Assembly (NCBI RefSeq): GCF_003403075.1
Contig: NZ_CP031557.1
Coordinates: 3,472,001-3,536,000 of the forward strand
DNA: 64,000 nt
Reading direction: 5' to 3'
Source: Flavobacterium psychrotrophum
GTDB lineage: Bacteria; Bacteroidota; Bacteroidia; Flavobacteriales; Flavobacteriaceae
Part shown: in pieces, positions 9,312 through 18,086 of the stretch
How positions within the stretch are numbered: the first letter of the stretch is position 1
Layout: each line of letters begins with the position of its first letter
Position numbers and translations under genes: made by a program
The notes under the pieces: generated by a model
The model's database searches: none
What the model saw: only the letters and a program-made list of their open reading frames with translations
What the model was told of the DNA's origin: nothing

Positions 9312-10538
9312 CTATCGCAGTTTTAATGATACTAATGAGAATATTGCTAAAAGTATCCCTATGATCCAGAAGCGGGCTACGATCTTACTTTCGTGATAGC
9401 CTTTTTTCTGGTAGTGGTGGTGCAGCGGCGCCATAAGGAATATCCTGCGGCCTTCGCCAAATTTTTTCTTGGTGTATTTAAAGAAACCAACCTGTGCCAC
9501 TACCGAAAGGTTTTCTGCAAGGAAGATTCCACACAGTACAGGAACCAGCAATTCTTTTCTAACTGCCAAGGCAAGTACCGCAATAATACCACCTATGGTA
9601 AGGCTGCCCGTATCGCCCATAAAGACCGATGCCGGATAAGTATTGTACCACAGAAAGCCAATGAGTGCCCCAACAAAAGCTGCGATATATACCGTCATTT
9701 CGCCGGAGTTAGGGATGTACATTATGTTCAGGTAATTACTGAAGATGATGTTACCCGATACAAAGGCAAATATTCCGAGGGTGAGCACCGCAATGGCACT
9801 TGTACCCGCCGCGAGGCCGTCTATACCATCGGTAAGGTTAGCACCGTTACTTACCGCCGTAATGATAAATATTACTACAGGGATAAATATCAGCCATGCC
9901 CATTTCTCATAACCGTCTCCCATAAAGGAAAGCGCCTCAGCATAGTCAAATTCATTATTTTTAAAGAACGGAATGGTAGTCGCTGTCGACTTTTCTTCGG
10001 CAGGCGTCTGTGTTATCACGTTGCGCCCTTCCTGAAAGATGTCTACCCTTGAGGTATCTGTCCTGATGGTAACACCCGGGTGAAAGTACAGTACATAACC
10101 TACTATTATACCCAGGCCTACCTGGCCTACAACCTTAAATTTACCTTTAAGGCCCTCTTTATCTTTTTTATGTATTTTTAAATAATCATCTATAAAACCT
10201 ATAGTGCCCATCCAAAGGGTGGTAACTACAAGCAGCATGATGTAAATATTATCAAGCTTGGCAAGCAAGAGCACCGGTACAAGCGTACTGAAGATGATGA
10301 TAAGCCCACCCATAGTAGGCGTACCTGCTTTTTGGGTTTGCCCCTCAAGGCCAAGGTCACGCACTGTTTCGCCTATTTGCTGGCGGCGCAGGAAGTTGAT
10401 GATTCTCTTACCAAAAATGGTAGATAACAACAGTGACAGTATTACTGCCAACCCCGAGCGAAACGTGATGTACTGGAAAACTCCTGTACCCGGCACATCC
10501 CATTGTCTGTCTAAAAACTGAAATAAGTAATACAGCAT
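9312..10538 (-). CDS. mraY: Phospho-N-acetylmuramoyl-pentapeptide transferase
   Basis: Integral membrane enzyme that transfers phospho-MurNAc-pentapeptide to undecaprenyl phosphate to form lipid I. The 408-residue product has about ten hydrophobic segments and the catalytic motifs GTPTMGG (about 72-78), [31 protein letters not shown] and the cytoplasmic [11 protein letters not shown] loop. Compared with about 360 residues in Escherichia coli it has an insertion around residues 150-215 (the segment with [18 protein letters not shown] and the following charged stretch), a feature I recall from other Bacteroidota MraY proteins. It sits between murE (7 bp) and murD (2 bp). Confidence 0.96.
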   Translation of the reverse strand: MLYYLFQFLDRQWDVPGTGVFQYITFRSGLAVILSLLLSTIFGKRIINFLRRQQIGETVRDLGLEGQTQKAGTPTMGGLIIIFSTLVPVLLLAKLDNIYIMLLVVTTLWMGTIGFIDDYLKIHKKDKEGLKGKFKVVGQVGLGIIVGYVLYFHPGVTIRTDTSRVDIFQEGRNVITQTPAEEKSTATTIPFFKNNEFDYAEALSFMGDGYEKWAWLIFIPVVIFIITAVSNGANLTDGIDGLAAGTSAIAVLTLGIFAFVSGNIIFSNYLNIMYIPNSGEMTVYIAAFVGALIGFLWYNTYPASVFMGDTGSLTIGGIIAVLALAVRKELLVPVLCGIFLAENLSVVAQVGFFKYTKKKFGEGRRIFLMAPLHHHYQKKGYHESKIVARFWIIGILLAIFSLVSLKLR

Positions 10539-10545
10539 ATTTCCG

Positions 10546-12006
10546 CTATTTGTTTAATTGGCTTAAAATTTCTTTCACTATCTCCATATCATCAAAATCA
10601 TGCTTCACTCCCTTTATCTCCTGGTATGTTTCATGCCCTTTTCCGGCAATGAGTATAATATCATTAGGGCGGGCAAGCTGGCAGGCAAGCTTTATTGCTT
10701 GTTTACGGTCTACCATTGCCACCGTTTTTTTATAGTTTTGGGGCTCAACACCTTTCTCCATATCTTCTAAGATATCCTCAGGCACTTCGCTGCGCGGATT
10801 ATCGCTGGTAAAAATGGCGCGGTTGCTCATGCTGCTTGCTATGTGTGCCATTACCGGGCGTTTGGTCTTATCCCTGTCGCCGCCGCAACCCACTACCGTT
10901 ATAAGCTGCTCATTGCGCGTGCGAATGTTTTCTATAGTACTCAGTACATTTTCCAGCGCATCGGGCGTATGTGCATAATCTACAATAGCGGTAATACCAC
11001 CCGGCGATACTATAAACTGGAACCTGCCACTAACGCTCTCAAGCTCGCTAAGCAGGCGTAGTACTTCACGCTCTTCAAGTCCAAGGTTAACTGCCGTTGC
11101 AAAAATTGCCAGCAGGTTGTAGGCATTAAATGAACCTATAAGCTTTACCCATACTTCTTCCCCATTTATCTTAAGCAGTAAGCCGCTAAGCTGGTTTTCC
11201 AGTATCTGCGCCCTGTAATCTGCATAGGTCTTAAGTGCGTAGGTAAGCTTTTTAGCTACCGTATTCTGCAGCATTACAAGGCCATTTTTATCATCTACAT
11301 TTACTAATGCAAAGGCTGATTTTGGCAAATGGTCAAAGAACGATTTCTTTACATCCCTGTACTCTGCAAACGTAGCATGGTAATCAAGGTGATCGTGAGA
11401 CAGGTTGGTAAATATCCCGCCTGCAAACAGCAAACCGCTTGTCCTGTGCTGGTGTATGCCGTGCGAGCTTACTTCCATAAAGCAGTAATCGCAACCGGCA
11501 TCGGCCATTTCGCGCAGGTATTTATTTATTGTCAAAGAATCTGGTGTGGTGTGCGTAGCTTTATACTCCGTTTCATCTACCATTACCTTAACTGTACTAA
11601 GCAAACCGGTTTTAAAACCTGCATTTTTAAACAACTGGTACAATAATGTAGCAATAGTAGTCTTACCATTAGTACCGGTTACCCCTACAAGTTTTAAGCT
11701 TTCAGACGGATTACCGTAATAATTAGCCGCCATAAAGGCCAGTGCCGCATGGCTGTTTTTTACTACTATACATGTTACGCCCTCAACTGTTGCCTCCGGC
11801 ATTTGTTCACACACTATAGTTGTTGCACCAAGGCTTATTGCTTTTTCTATATAAGTATGTCCATCACTTAGTGTACCCTTAATGGCTACAAAAGCATCGG
11901 CAGCTGCTACAGCACGCGAATCAAACTCAATTTTAGACACAGCGATATCGGTAGGCCCTTTAACCTGTTCTATAGAAACTTTATATAATATATCGCGCAG
12001 CAGCAT
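10546..12006 (-). CDS. murE: UDP-MurNAc-L-Ala-D-Glu--2,6-diaminopimelate ligase
   Basis: Mur ligase adding the third residue of the peptidoglycan stem. The 486-residue product carries the ATP loop [10 protein letters not shown] near residue 108, HTTPDSL for UDP-substrate binding, LSHDHLDYH, and TSDNPRSE near residue 405. The DNPR sequence is the signature that selects meso-diaminopimelate over lysine, so this organism should have mDAP-type peptidoglycan. Its ATG overlaps the ftsI stop by one base, and mraY follows after 7 bp. murF is not in this window. Confidence 0.96.
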   Translation of the reverse strand: MLLRDILYKVSIEQVKGPTDIAVSKIEFDSRAVAAADAFVAIKGTLSDGHTYIEKAISLGATTIVCEQMPEATVEGVTCIVVKNSHAALAFMAANYYGNPSESLKLVGVTGTNGKTTIATLLYQLFKNAGFKTGLLSTVKVMVDETEYKATHTTPDSLTINKYLREMADAGCDYCFMEVSSHGIHQHRTSGLLFAGGIFTNLSHDHLDYHATFAEYRDVKKSFFDHLPKSAFALVNVDDKNGLVMLQNTVAKKLTYALKTYADYRAQILENQLSGLLLKINGEEVWVKLIGSFNAYNLLAIFATAVNLGLEEREVLRLLSELESVSGRFQFIVSPGGITAIVDYAHTPDALENVLSTIENIRTRNEQLITVVGCGGDRDKTKRPVMAHIASSMSNRAIFTSDNPRSEVPEDILEDMEKGVEPQNYKKTVAMVDRKQAIKLACQLARPNDIILIAGKGHETYQEIKGVKHDFDDMEIVKEILSQLNK

Positions 12007-14027
12007 TATGATAATTCGAGTGTTATTATTTGGTTTTTCTTAAAGGCTTGTCCCGGGCTTAACGATTGCTTTTTAACCTTGCCCATACCGTTTACCTGTA
12101 CTTTAAAGCCCATGTTACCTAAAAGGGCCACGGCATCCATACCGGACATACCCACTATATTAGGCACTATTTTATTTACTGTATTTATTTTTGCGTCATA
12201 AGCAGCATATAGCTGTTCCTGTTTTTTAATGTTCTTATCCAGTTGCTTTACCTTATTGGTAGAAGGCACATCGGTAAAGATCTTTTGCGCTATCCTGCGA
12301 AATACCGGGCCCGAAACGTCTGCACCAAAATATCCTTTTGCAACGTGCGGCTTGTGTATAACTACAATACAACTGTACTGTGGCTCATCTGCCGGAAAAT
12401 ACCCCACAAAAGATGACGAGTAGTACATATCACCATTTGTCTTGCCACCTCCGTAATTAACCTGTGCTGTACCTGTTTTACCTGCCATGCTAAAATTAGG
12501 TGAGTATAGCTTTTTACCCGTACCCTTTTTAACCACATTCTCCATCACGGCCTTAACCTTATTTATGGTTTCCTGAGAGCACAGCTTAGGATTTATAACT
12601 TCTTTATCAAACTTCTTTATCGTTTTGTCCCAAGCCTTAATTTCCTGTACAAACAACGGACGCACTAACTCGCCATTATTAGCAACACCATTATAGAATG
12701 CCAATGTTTGCAGCGGCGTAAGCTTAAGGCCGTAGCCAAACCCCATCCATGGTAACGATACGCGCGACCATGATTTATCTTCCGGTTGCGGTATGCGTGG
12801 CACACCTTCACCTTTTAGGGTAACACCCAGCCTATGGTTAAGCCCAAAATCATTAAGGTGCTTTACAAACTGCTTAGGATTATCTTTATAATTTTCATAC
12901 ACCGCCTGCACCAGTACCGTATTACTCGAAAGCTCAAAACCCCTTGCCAGCGATACCTTGCCATAGCCACCCTTGTGCGAGTCGCGCACATGCTTGCCGT
13001 GAATAGTTATATCGCCACCGTGGCTGTCATACACATTACTGGTATCTACCTTACCGTCTTCAAGCAGTGCCACAAGGCCTGCAAGCTTAAAGGTAGAGCC
13101 CGGCTCCTGGCTTTCGCCCACCGCATAGTTTATCGTCTCATAATAAGATCCATCTGTAGCACGCCCCAGGTTGCTTATGGCTTTTACATAACCGGTTTTA
13201 GTTTCTAAAACTACTACACAACCGTGGTCTGCCTCATAATACTCCAGTTGCTTAAGCAACGCGTGGTGCGCAATATCCTGAATGTAAACATCTATGGTAC
13301 TTACCACATCAAGCCCGTCTACAGGATCAAGCTCATTAATATCGCTTATAGGCTTCCACTGGTTTTTTGCTATCTTCTGCATCATGTGGCGGCCATCTTT
13401 ACCCTTAAGGTAATCTGCATACGCACCCTCTATACCTACATATAACATTTCGCCATCATGGTCTACACGCTCATACCCCACGGTACGCTCGGCAATTTTA
13501 CCTATCGGGTGTTCACGCACTATACTCTGCTCAGTGATGATGCCTCCTTTATAAGCACCCAGCTTAAATAGCGGGAAACTTTTAATACGCAGCAGCTCTG
13601 TATAAGTAAGCCCTTTAGCCACCAGCATGTAGCGGTTTTTATGGCTACGTGCCTTTTTGAAGAGTTGGTAATAATCTTCAGACGGTTTACCAAACATTAC
13701 TTCAAGCGAGTCGCACAACCCTTCAGTAAACTCTTTAAAATCTTCGGCCTTTGGCGCTACAGCATCAAACCTTATGGTATAGTTAGGTATAGATGTTGCT
13801 AAAAGACTGCCATCGCTACTATACACATTACCCCTGTTTGCAGGTATGGTAACATTCTTTACCGTGCGCTGACGGGCCAGGTTGCGATAAAAATCGCCCT
13901 CTACCCATTGTATGTTAGCAAGCTTTATAGAAACAAGAAGAGCCATCACAAAAATTGCGAAGGCCACGATATAGATCCTGAACGAAATCTTTTTATCTTC
14001 TGCTCCTACTCCCATAACTTTTCCCAA
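12006..14027 (-). CDS. ftsI: Septal transpeptidase, class B penicillin-binding protein (FtsI/PBP3)
   Basis: Periplasmic, membrane-anchored transpeptidase that cross-links septal peptidoglycan in a pair with FtsW. The 673-residue product has a membrane segment at about residues 18-37, a PBP dimerisation region, and a transpeptidase domain with the active-site STFK (in EPGSTFKLAG), SSN and KTGTAQ motifs in order. A single PASTA-like domain ends the protein (from VPNIVGMSGMDAV). Two starts are possible: the ATG at 14027, overlapping the ftsL-like gene by 22 bases, and a second ATG at 14015 that would shorten it by four residues. murE follows with a one-base overlap. Confidence 0.95.
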   Translation of the reverse strand: MGKVMGVGAEDKKISFRIYIVAFAIFVMALLVSIKLANIQWVEGDFYRNLARQRTVKNVTIPANRGNVYSSDGSLLATSIPNYTIRFDAVAPKAEDFKEFTEGLCDSLEVMFGKPSEDYYQLFKKARSHKNRYMLVAKGLTYTELLRIKSFPLFKLGAYKGGIITEQSIVREHPIGKIAERTVGYERVDHDGEMLYVGIEGAYADYLKGKDGRHMMQKIAKNQWKPISDINELDPVDGLDVVSTIDVYIQDIAHHALLKQLEYYEADHGCVVVLETKTGYVKAISNLGRATDGSYYETINYAVGESQEPGSTFKLAGLVALLEDGKVDTSNVYDSHGGDITIHGKHVRDSHKGGYGKVSLARGFELSSNTVLVQAVYENYKDNPKQFVKHLNDFGLNHRLGVTLKGEGVPRIPQPEDKSWSRVSLPWMGFGYGLKLTPLQTLAFYNGVANNGELVRPLFVQEIKAWDKTIKKFDKEVINPKLCSQETINKVKAVMENVVKKGTGKKLYSPNFSMAGKTGTAQVNYGGGKTNGDMYYSSSFVGYFPADEPQYSCIVVIHKPHVAKGYFGADVSGPVFRRIAQKIFTDVPSTNKVKQLDKNIKKQEQLYAAYDAKINTVNKIVPNIVGMSGMDAVALLGNMGFKVQVNGMGKVKKQSLSPGQAFKKNQIITLELS

Positions 14028-14353
14028 AAATTTTTCTCTTTGGCTTTTGCAACCACTATTTTTTTCGGCGGTACCGGCGAAGGGAAAATCCCTCTCGGCT
14101 CCATCTTTGCCGACACCGTACTCTCCATTTTCAATTCCATCAGTTCGCTGCGTCTATCTACAAACTCTGCACGAAGCGATTTTATCTCACTCTCCAGCGC
14201 CGTGATCCTGTACAGCTTTTGCTCATAATTGTGAGAATTGGCAATCATTACCATCGCAACCAGTATAAGGAATACTATAAAGCGCCAGTTCTTCATAGAC
14301 CCGTCGTCTACAAGATATTTTGCCTTTAATAAACTGTATACTCCGCCTTTCAT
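14006..14353 (-). CDS. FtsL-like cell division protein
   Basis: Small bitopic protein in the usual ftsL position between rsmH and ftsI. The 115-residue product has a cytoplasmic N-terminus, one membrane helix (about residues 23-39, IVFLILVAMVMIANSH) and a periplasmic heptad-rich stretch (about 40-80) expected to form a coiled coil, then a proline-rich tail (about 87-97). By analogy with FtsL it would join FtsQ and other divisome proteins and activate FtsWI. A GTG at 14356 that overlaps the rsmH stop is an alternative start, adding one residue. Sequence identity to proteobacterial FtsL is not apparent, so the call relies on topology and position. Confidence 0.85.
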   Translation of the reverse strand: MKGGVYSLLKAKYLVDDGSMKNWRFIVFLILVAMVMIANSHNYEQKLYRITALESEIKSLRAEFVDRRSELMELKMESTVSAKMEPRGIFPSPVPPKKIVVAKAKEKNFWEKLWE

Positions 14354-14355
14354 CA

Positions 14356-15252
14356 CTATATTTTCTCTGCCACCCTTAGCTTAGCACTACGGGCCCTGTT
14401 GTTTTGTTTTATTTCTTCATCCGTTGGGATAATCAGCTTTTCGATACTTTTAAAAGGAACCTCAAACCTGCCAAACATATCACGCTCCGGCTCCCCTTCA
14501 AACATACCGTTTCGCATATAGCGTTTTACAAGCCTGTCTTCCAGCGAATGATAACTTATTACACTCAGCCTGCCTTCAGGCTTTAACACCTCCAGCGACT
14601 GCTCAAGGAAATCTTTAAGCACATCCATCTCACGGTTTACCTCTATACGTATAGCCTGATAGATTTGCGCCAGTATCTTATTACTCTTATGAGCCGGTAA
14701 AAATCTTGATAGCACTTCTTTTAACTCGCCTGTGTTTTTTATCGGGGTATCTTTTCTGGCCTCTGCAATCCTGGCAGCAAGCGCACCAGCATTTCTAAGA
14801 TCACCATATTCAAAGAACATTCTTTTAAGGTCTTTCTCTTCATATTCATTCACCACCTTAAAAGCATCAAGCTCATTTTTCTGACTCATCCTCATATCGA
14901 GTGCCGCATCAAAACGGGTACTAAAACCACGCTCTGCAACATCAAACTGGTGTGACGACACCCCAAGGTCTGCAAGTATGCCATCAACCGCCTTTACGCC
15001 ATGAAACCTCAGATACCTTTTTATGAATCCAAAATTCTCAGGTATCAGCATAAAACGAGGGTCATCTATTACATTAGCCTGAGCATCCTCATCCTGGTCA
15101 AAAGCAAAAAGCTTTCCGTTTGGCCCCAAACGCTTCATGATCTCGCGGGAGTGGCCACCACCACCAAAGGTTACATCTACATACACCCCATCAGGCTTTA
15201 TATTTAACCCATCAACTGTTTCTTTTAACAATACGGGATTATGATATTCCAT
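14356..15252 (-). CDS. rsmH: 16S rRNA (cytosine-1402-N4)-methyltransferase RsmH
   Basis: SAM-dependent methyltransferase (former MraW) that modifies C1402 in the ribosomal P site. The 298-residue product starts MEYHNPVLLKETVDGL, has the SAM loop DVTFGGGGHSREIM at about residues 26-39, FDQDEDA, a GILADLGVSSHQFD motif near residue 93, and the C-terminal VISYHSLEDRLVKRYM and NNRARSAKLRVAEK motifs. Length is typical. The start overlaps the end of mraZ by 14 bases and the stop touches the ftsL-like gene, so the first genes of the operon are tightly coupled. Confidence 0.97.
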   Translation of the reverse strand: MEYHNPVLLKETVDGLNIKPDGVYVDVTFGGGGHSREIMKRLGPNGKLFAFDQDEDAQANVIDDPRFMLIPENFGFIKRYLRFHGVKAVDGILADLGVSSHQFDVAERGFSTRFDAALDMRMSQKNELDAFKVVNEYEEKDLKRMFFEYGDLRNAGALAARIAEARKDTPIKNTGELKEVLSRFLPAHKSNKILAQIYQAIRIEVNREMDVLKDFLEQSLEVLKPEGRLSVISYHSLEDRLVKRYMRNGMFEGEPERDMFGRFEVPFKSIEKLIIPTDEEIKQNNRARSAKLRVAEKI

Positions 15253-15712
15253 CTTCGTCGTCCATTATATTACCCATTACATCTTCAGCAAGGCTCGCAA
15301 AATCTTCGTCAGACACATTGATCGAAGCTTCGTAACGCTCCTTATCCCATATCTCTACGATTGTTACCGCAGACGAAAGCACTACCTCACTACCAATACC
15401 TGCAAAAAGCGCAAGGTCTTTTGGCACAAGCAGCCTTCCGGCAGCATCCATTTCTATCACCCTTACCCCTGCTGTAAATGCACGGATAAAATCATTATTT
15501 TTTTTAACAAAGCGGTTCAGCTTGTTAATCTTTTGCATCATTTTATTCCACTCCGCCATAGGATAAAGCTCCAGGCATTGTTGAAAAACCGACCTCTTCA
15601 GCACGAATCCTTCGCCCAAACCTTCGTGCAATTGCTTCTTCAAAGGAGCAGGCAGCATTAGCCTTCCCTTGTTATCAGCCTTACATTCGTATGTTCCTAT
15701 AATGGTATTCAA
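15239..15712 (-). CDS. mraZ: Transcriptional regulator MraZ, TTG start
   Basis: AbrB-fold DNA-binding protein that heads the dcw operon and, in studied bacteria, represses it. I place the start at a TTG (15712) because translation from there gives MNTIIGTYECK, the usual MraZ N-terminus, a 157-residue product of normal length, and a start about 20 bases below the likely transcription start. Longer in-frame reading up to 15823 would cross the promoter and operator repeats. Both MraZ half-domains are present, with their DxxxR motifs at residues 13-17 (DNKGR) and 89-93 (DAAGR). The 3' end overlaps rsmH by 14 bases. Confidence 0.9.
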   Translation of the reverse strand: MNTIIGTYECKADNKGRLMLPAPLKKQLHEGLGEGFVLKRSVFQQCLELYPMAEWNKMMQKINKLNRFVKKNNDFIRAFTAGVRVIEMDAAGRLLVPKDLALFAGIGSEVVLSSAVTIVEIWDKERYEASINVSDEDFASLAEDVMGNIMDDEDGIS

Positions 15713-15739
15713 GCAGTTAGATTTCAGGTCATTCAAAAG

Positions 15740-15747
15740 CAAATATA
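15740..15747 (-). promoter_or_regulatory. Probable -7 promoter element of the mraZ/dcw operon
   Basis: TATATTTG on the minus strand matches the Bacteroidota -7 consensus TAnnTTTG. It would start transcription near 15733, about 20 bases before the TTG start of mraZ. No clear TTG at -33 is seen; the TGGG repeat cluster begins there instead. Confidence 0.6.
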
Positions 15748-15759
15748 AAATAATTTTTA

Positions 15760-15832
15760 CCATATTCTCCCACCATCTACCACTTTGTTGATAAGTTTTA
15801 ACCCACTCTTCCCACCACCCCATTTTCTACCA
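15760..15832 (-). promoter_or_regulatory. Candidate MraZ operator (TGG/TGGG repeats)
   Basis: On the minus strand TGG or TGGG units begin at 15832, 15822, 15817, 15814 and 15805, then again at 15782, 15772 and 15762. The last three are spaced exactly 10 bases, as are 15832 and 15822. AGTGGTAGA opens both clusters. MraZ of Escherichia coli is known to bind TGGGN repeats with this spacing, so this is probably an autoregulatory site just upstream of the -7 element. Confidence 0.65.
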
Positions 15833-16082
15833 CTCTTAAAATTTTCTTAGAGCCTTATTAAAAATTCATATTCCACAAGCATTACAATGCGTTTGGTTTA
15901 AATAATGCAACACTTTCAGTAAATGATTTGCAATCTTTCAAGAAAGAAAAATTAGCATCAGAGTATAATTTTGTGTGAATTTTAACAAAACGGCGGTGGG
16001 AGAAAAAATCGGGGCAGGAAATGCCAATATGAAATTTAAGCCAAATATTACAGGGCAAAACGTGTTGTTAGGTATTATATCA

Positions 16083-16090
16083 TATATTTG
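16083..16090 (+). promoter_or_regulatory. Probable -7 promoter element of the alpha/beta hydrolase gene
   Basis: TATATTTG matches TAnnTTTG, with a TTG 15 bases upstream (16065-16067). Transcription would begin near 16097, which decides the translation start of the next gene at 16120 rather than at an in-frame TTG at 16093. Confidence 0.55.
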
Positions 16091-16119
16091 CGTTGTTTGA
16101 ACCGATTTTAAAGCCACAG

Positions 16120-16887
16120 ATGGATAGCAATCATGACGAGGGAAAATATCACTACTACGAAGCTGGTGAAGGAACCCCGATAATAATACTACACGGCCTT
16201 ATGGGAGGGCTAAGCAACTTTGACGGAGTTGCTAATTATTTTCCGCAACACGGATTTAAAATAGTAATACCACAGTTACCCATATACACACAAAGCCTGC
16301 TAAAAACTAATGTAAAAGCTTTTGCCCGCTGGGTAAAGGATTTTATAACCTACAAGGGGTACGACCGCGTTATACTGCTGGGCAACTCGCTGGGCGGCCA
16401 TATAGCACTGTACCATACAAAAATGTATCCCGAAAAAATGCTTGGCCTTGTTATTACCGGTAGCAGTGGCCTGTATGAAAGCGCAATGGGTGACAGCTAC
16501 CCGCGCCGCGGCGACCGCGAATACATTAAAAAGAAAGCCGGTGATGTTTTTTATGACCCCGCTATAGCTACTGATGAAATTGTAGACGATGTATATGCCG
16601 TTGCCAACGACCGCATAAAACTGATAAAAACCCTTACCATAGCCAAAAGCGCCATTCGCCACAACATGGCTAAGGATTTACCAAAGATGCACGTGCCTAC
16701 CGGAATTATCTGGGGCAAACAGGATAGTGTTACACCACCCGATGTAGCCGAAGAGTTTCACAGCCTGCTGCCAAACAGCAGCCTGTACTGGATAGACAAG
16801 TGCGGACACGCTGCCATGATGGAGCATCCGGACGAGTTTAACCGCCTTATGCACGAGTGGTTAAGAAAAACCGGACTGGCTAAATAG
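16120..16887 (+). CDS. Alpha/beta-fold hydrolase
   Basis: Predicted cytoplasmic hydrolase of the alpha/beta family; the substrate is unknown. The 255-residue product from the ATG at 16120 has an oxyanion-hole motif LHGLMGG (about 24-30), the nucleophile elbow GNSLGG with Ser90, an acid at Asp202 (GKQDSVTPP) and His230 (CGHAAMMEHP), so the catalytic triad is complete. A cap region lies at about residues 120-185. A TTG nine codons upstream would also be in frame but lies at the promoter, so I reject it. The gene is divergent from mraZ and is followed, after an inverted repeat, by engB. Confidence 0.88.
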   Translation: MDSNHDEGKYHYYEAGEGTPIIILHGLMGGLSNFDGVANYFPQHGFKIVIPQLPIYTQSLLKTNVKAFARWVKDFITYKGYDRVILLGNSLGGHIALYHTKMYPEKMLGLVITGSSGLYESAMGDSYPRRGDREYIKKKAGDVFYDPAIATDEIVDDVYAVANDRIKLIKTLTIAKSAIRHNMAKDLPKMHVPTGIIWGKQDSVTPPDVAEEFHSLLPNSSLYWIDKCGHAAMMEHPDEFNRLMHEWLRKTGLAK

Positions 16888-16955
16888 AAGTCAGAACTAG
16901 AAGCTAAACACAAGAATTTACCCATTGTGGTAAAAAGTGGAGCATAAAACACATG

Positions 16956-17014
16956 AGCCACGAATTACACCCATCATCACTAATTTAATTGTGAGATTTG
17001 TGTAATTCGTGGCT
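16956..17014. repeat. 15-bp inverted repeat, dispersed-repeat type
   Basis: AGCCACGAATTACAC (16956-16970) and its exact complement GTGTAATTCGTGGCT (17000-17014) flank a 29-base AT-rich loop. The right arm is followed by a T-rich run, so it may end transcription of the hydrolase gene. The sequence resembles a GTGTAATTCGTGGC repeat that I recall as scattered in Bacteroidota genomes; this needs a genome-wide count. Confidence 0.8.
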
Positions 17015-17049
17015 TTTCTTTTGGTATTTAAAGCCAAATTTAAAATACC

Positions 17050-17057
17050 TACCTTTG
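17050..17057 (+). promoter_or_regulatory. Probable -7 promoter element of engB
   Basis: TACCTTTG matches TAnnTTTG and lies 18 bases before the engB ATG. The nearest TTG upstream (17021) is at a long spacing, so the -33 element is uncertain. Confidence 0.5.
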
Positions 17058-17075
17058 CACTTTAATATATAAGCT

Positions 17076-17696
17076 ATGAAAATAAATACCGCCGAGTTCG
17101 TAGTCAGCAATTCTGACGTAAGTAAATGCCCCAAGGAGCCCTTACCGGAATATGCCTTTATAGGACGCAGTAACGTAGGCAAGTCATCGCTTATAAATAT
17201 GCTAACCGGGCGCAACAGCCTTGCTAAAACATCTGGCCGCCCCGGAAAGACGCAACTTATAAACCATTTTAAGATAAACGAGAACTGGTTCCTGGTAGAT
17301 TTACCCGGCTATGGTTATGCCCGCGTATCTAAATCAGCCAAGGAAACGTTCCAGAAATTTATAACCGATTATTTTGAAAGGCGAGAGCAGTTAATGTGTG
17401 CTTTTGTACTGGTTGACATTCGCCACGAAGCACAAAAGATAGACCTTGAATTTATTAACTACCTTGGCGAAGCAGAGGTGCCTTTCTGTATTATCTTTAC
17501 CAAAGCAGACAAGATAAGCAAAAGCAAAGTGCAACAGCATGTAGCTGCTTACAAGAAAAAGGTAATAGAAAACGGATGGGAAGAAATGCCGCAGCATTTT
17601 GTAACCTCATCTGAAGCCGCAACTGGCCGCGAAGATGTACTGGCTTTTATAGACGAGGTAAACGACGGTATATTTAAAAACCAGGGATTTGTTTAA
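17076..17696 (+). CDS. engB: Ribosome biogenesis GTP-binding protein EngB/YsxC
   Basis: Small essential-type GTPase that assists maturation of the large ribosomal subunit. The 206-residue product has the P-loop GRSNVGKSS (residues 30-38), the G2 region with GRPGKTQ, G3 DLPGYG (75-80), G4 TKAD (142-145) and a C-terminal SSEAATG resembling G5. The length is normal. It is followed by a symmetrical hairpin shared with the convergent gldC. Confidence 0.96.
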   Translation: MKINTAEFVVSNSDVSKCPKEPLPEYAFIGRSNVGKSSLINMLTGRNSLAKTSGRPGKTQLINHFKINENWFLVDLPGYGYARVSKSAKETFQKFITDYFERREQLMCAFVLVDIRHEAQKIDLEFINYLGEAEVPFCIIFTKADKISKSKVQQHVAAYKKKVIENGWEEMPQHFVTSSEAATGREDVLAFIDEVNDGIFKNQGFV

Positions 17697-17718
17697 TCCG
17701 TCAGAATACACATAAAAT

Positions 17719-17746
17719 AAATAGAGCGGCAAATGCCGCTCTATTT
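17719..17746. terminator. Bidirectional terminator between engB and gldC
   Basis: AAATAGAGCGGCA (17719-17731) and TGCCGCTCTATTT (17734-17746) form a perfect 13-bp stem with an AA loop, with A-rich and T-rich flanks on both sides. It can end transcription from either direction. The last two bases overlap the gldC stop codon (17745-17747). Confidence 0.85.
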
Positions 17747-18086
17747 ATTTTTGCTTTATCTCAAGCTTTTCTGCGAAGTAGTCGCAAAAGTCTTTCATAG
17801 TTTCACTCATCTGGGTATCGCCTGTAGCACGCTCAAAGGTTTCGCTCATGCTTACCAGCGTTTGGTGAAAAAACACCTTCATTTCGTCTACCGGCATATC
17901 TTTTGTCCAAAGGTCAATACGCATACTCTCCTGTTTAGGGCTATCCCACACACTAAGCATTATTGCTTTACTGGCTTCATCTTTCACACCACCATCAGGA
18001 GCAGTCCACATCAGGTTTTCCGGCACGCGGTTTTCATCAAGTTCTACTATTATTTTTATTTCAGATTTTAAAGTATCCTTAGCCAT
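17745..18086 (-). CDS. gldC: Gliding motility protein GldC
   Basis: Small soluble protein of the flavobacterial gliding machinery. The 113-residue product has no signal peptide or membrane segment, fits known GldC size, and contains the family-like stretches NLMWTAPDGG and RIDLWTKDMPVDEMKVFF. In Flavobacterium johnsoniae, gldC mutants move poorly and gldB is the essential partner, so the arrangement here (gldB then gldC, joined as TAATG with a one-base overlap) fits. The exact biochemical role is not known. Its stop codon overlaps the terminator shared with engB. Confidence 0.9.
   Translation of the reverse strand: MAKDTLKSEIKIIVELDENRVPENLMWTAPDGGVKDEASKAIMLSVWDSPKQESMRIDLWTKDMPVDEMKVFFHQTLVSMSETFERATGDTQMSETMKDFCDYFAEKLEIKQK

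Noticed and set aside
15713..15823. Longer N-terminus of mraZ (MGWWEEWV...)
   Set aside because: It would translate the TGGG operator clusters and the -7 promoter element; the TTG at 15712 gives the normal MraZ N-terminus.
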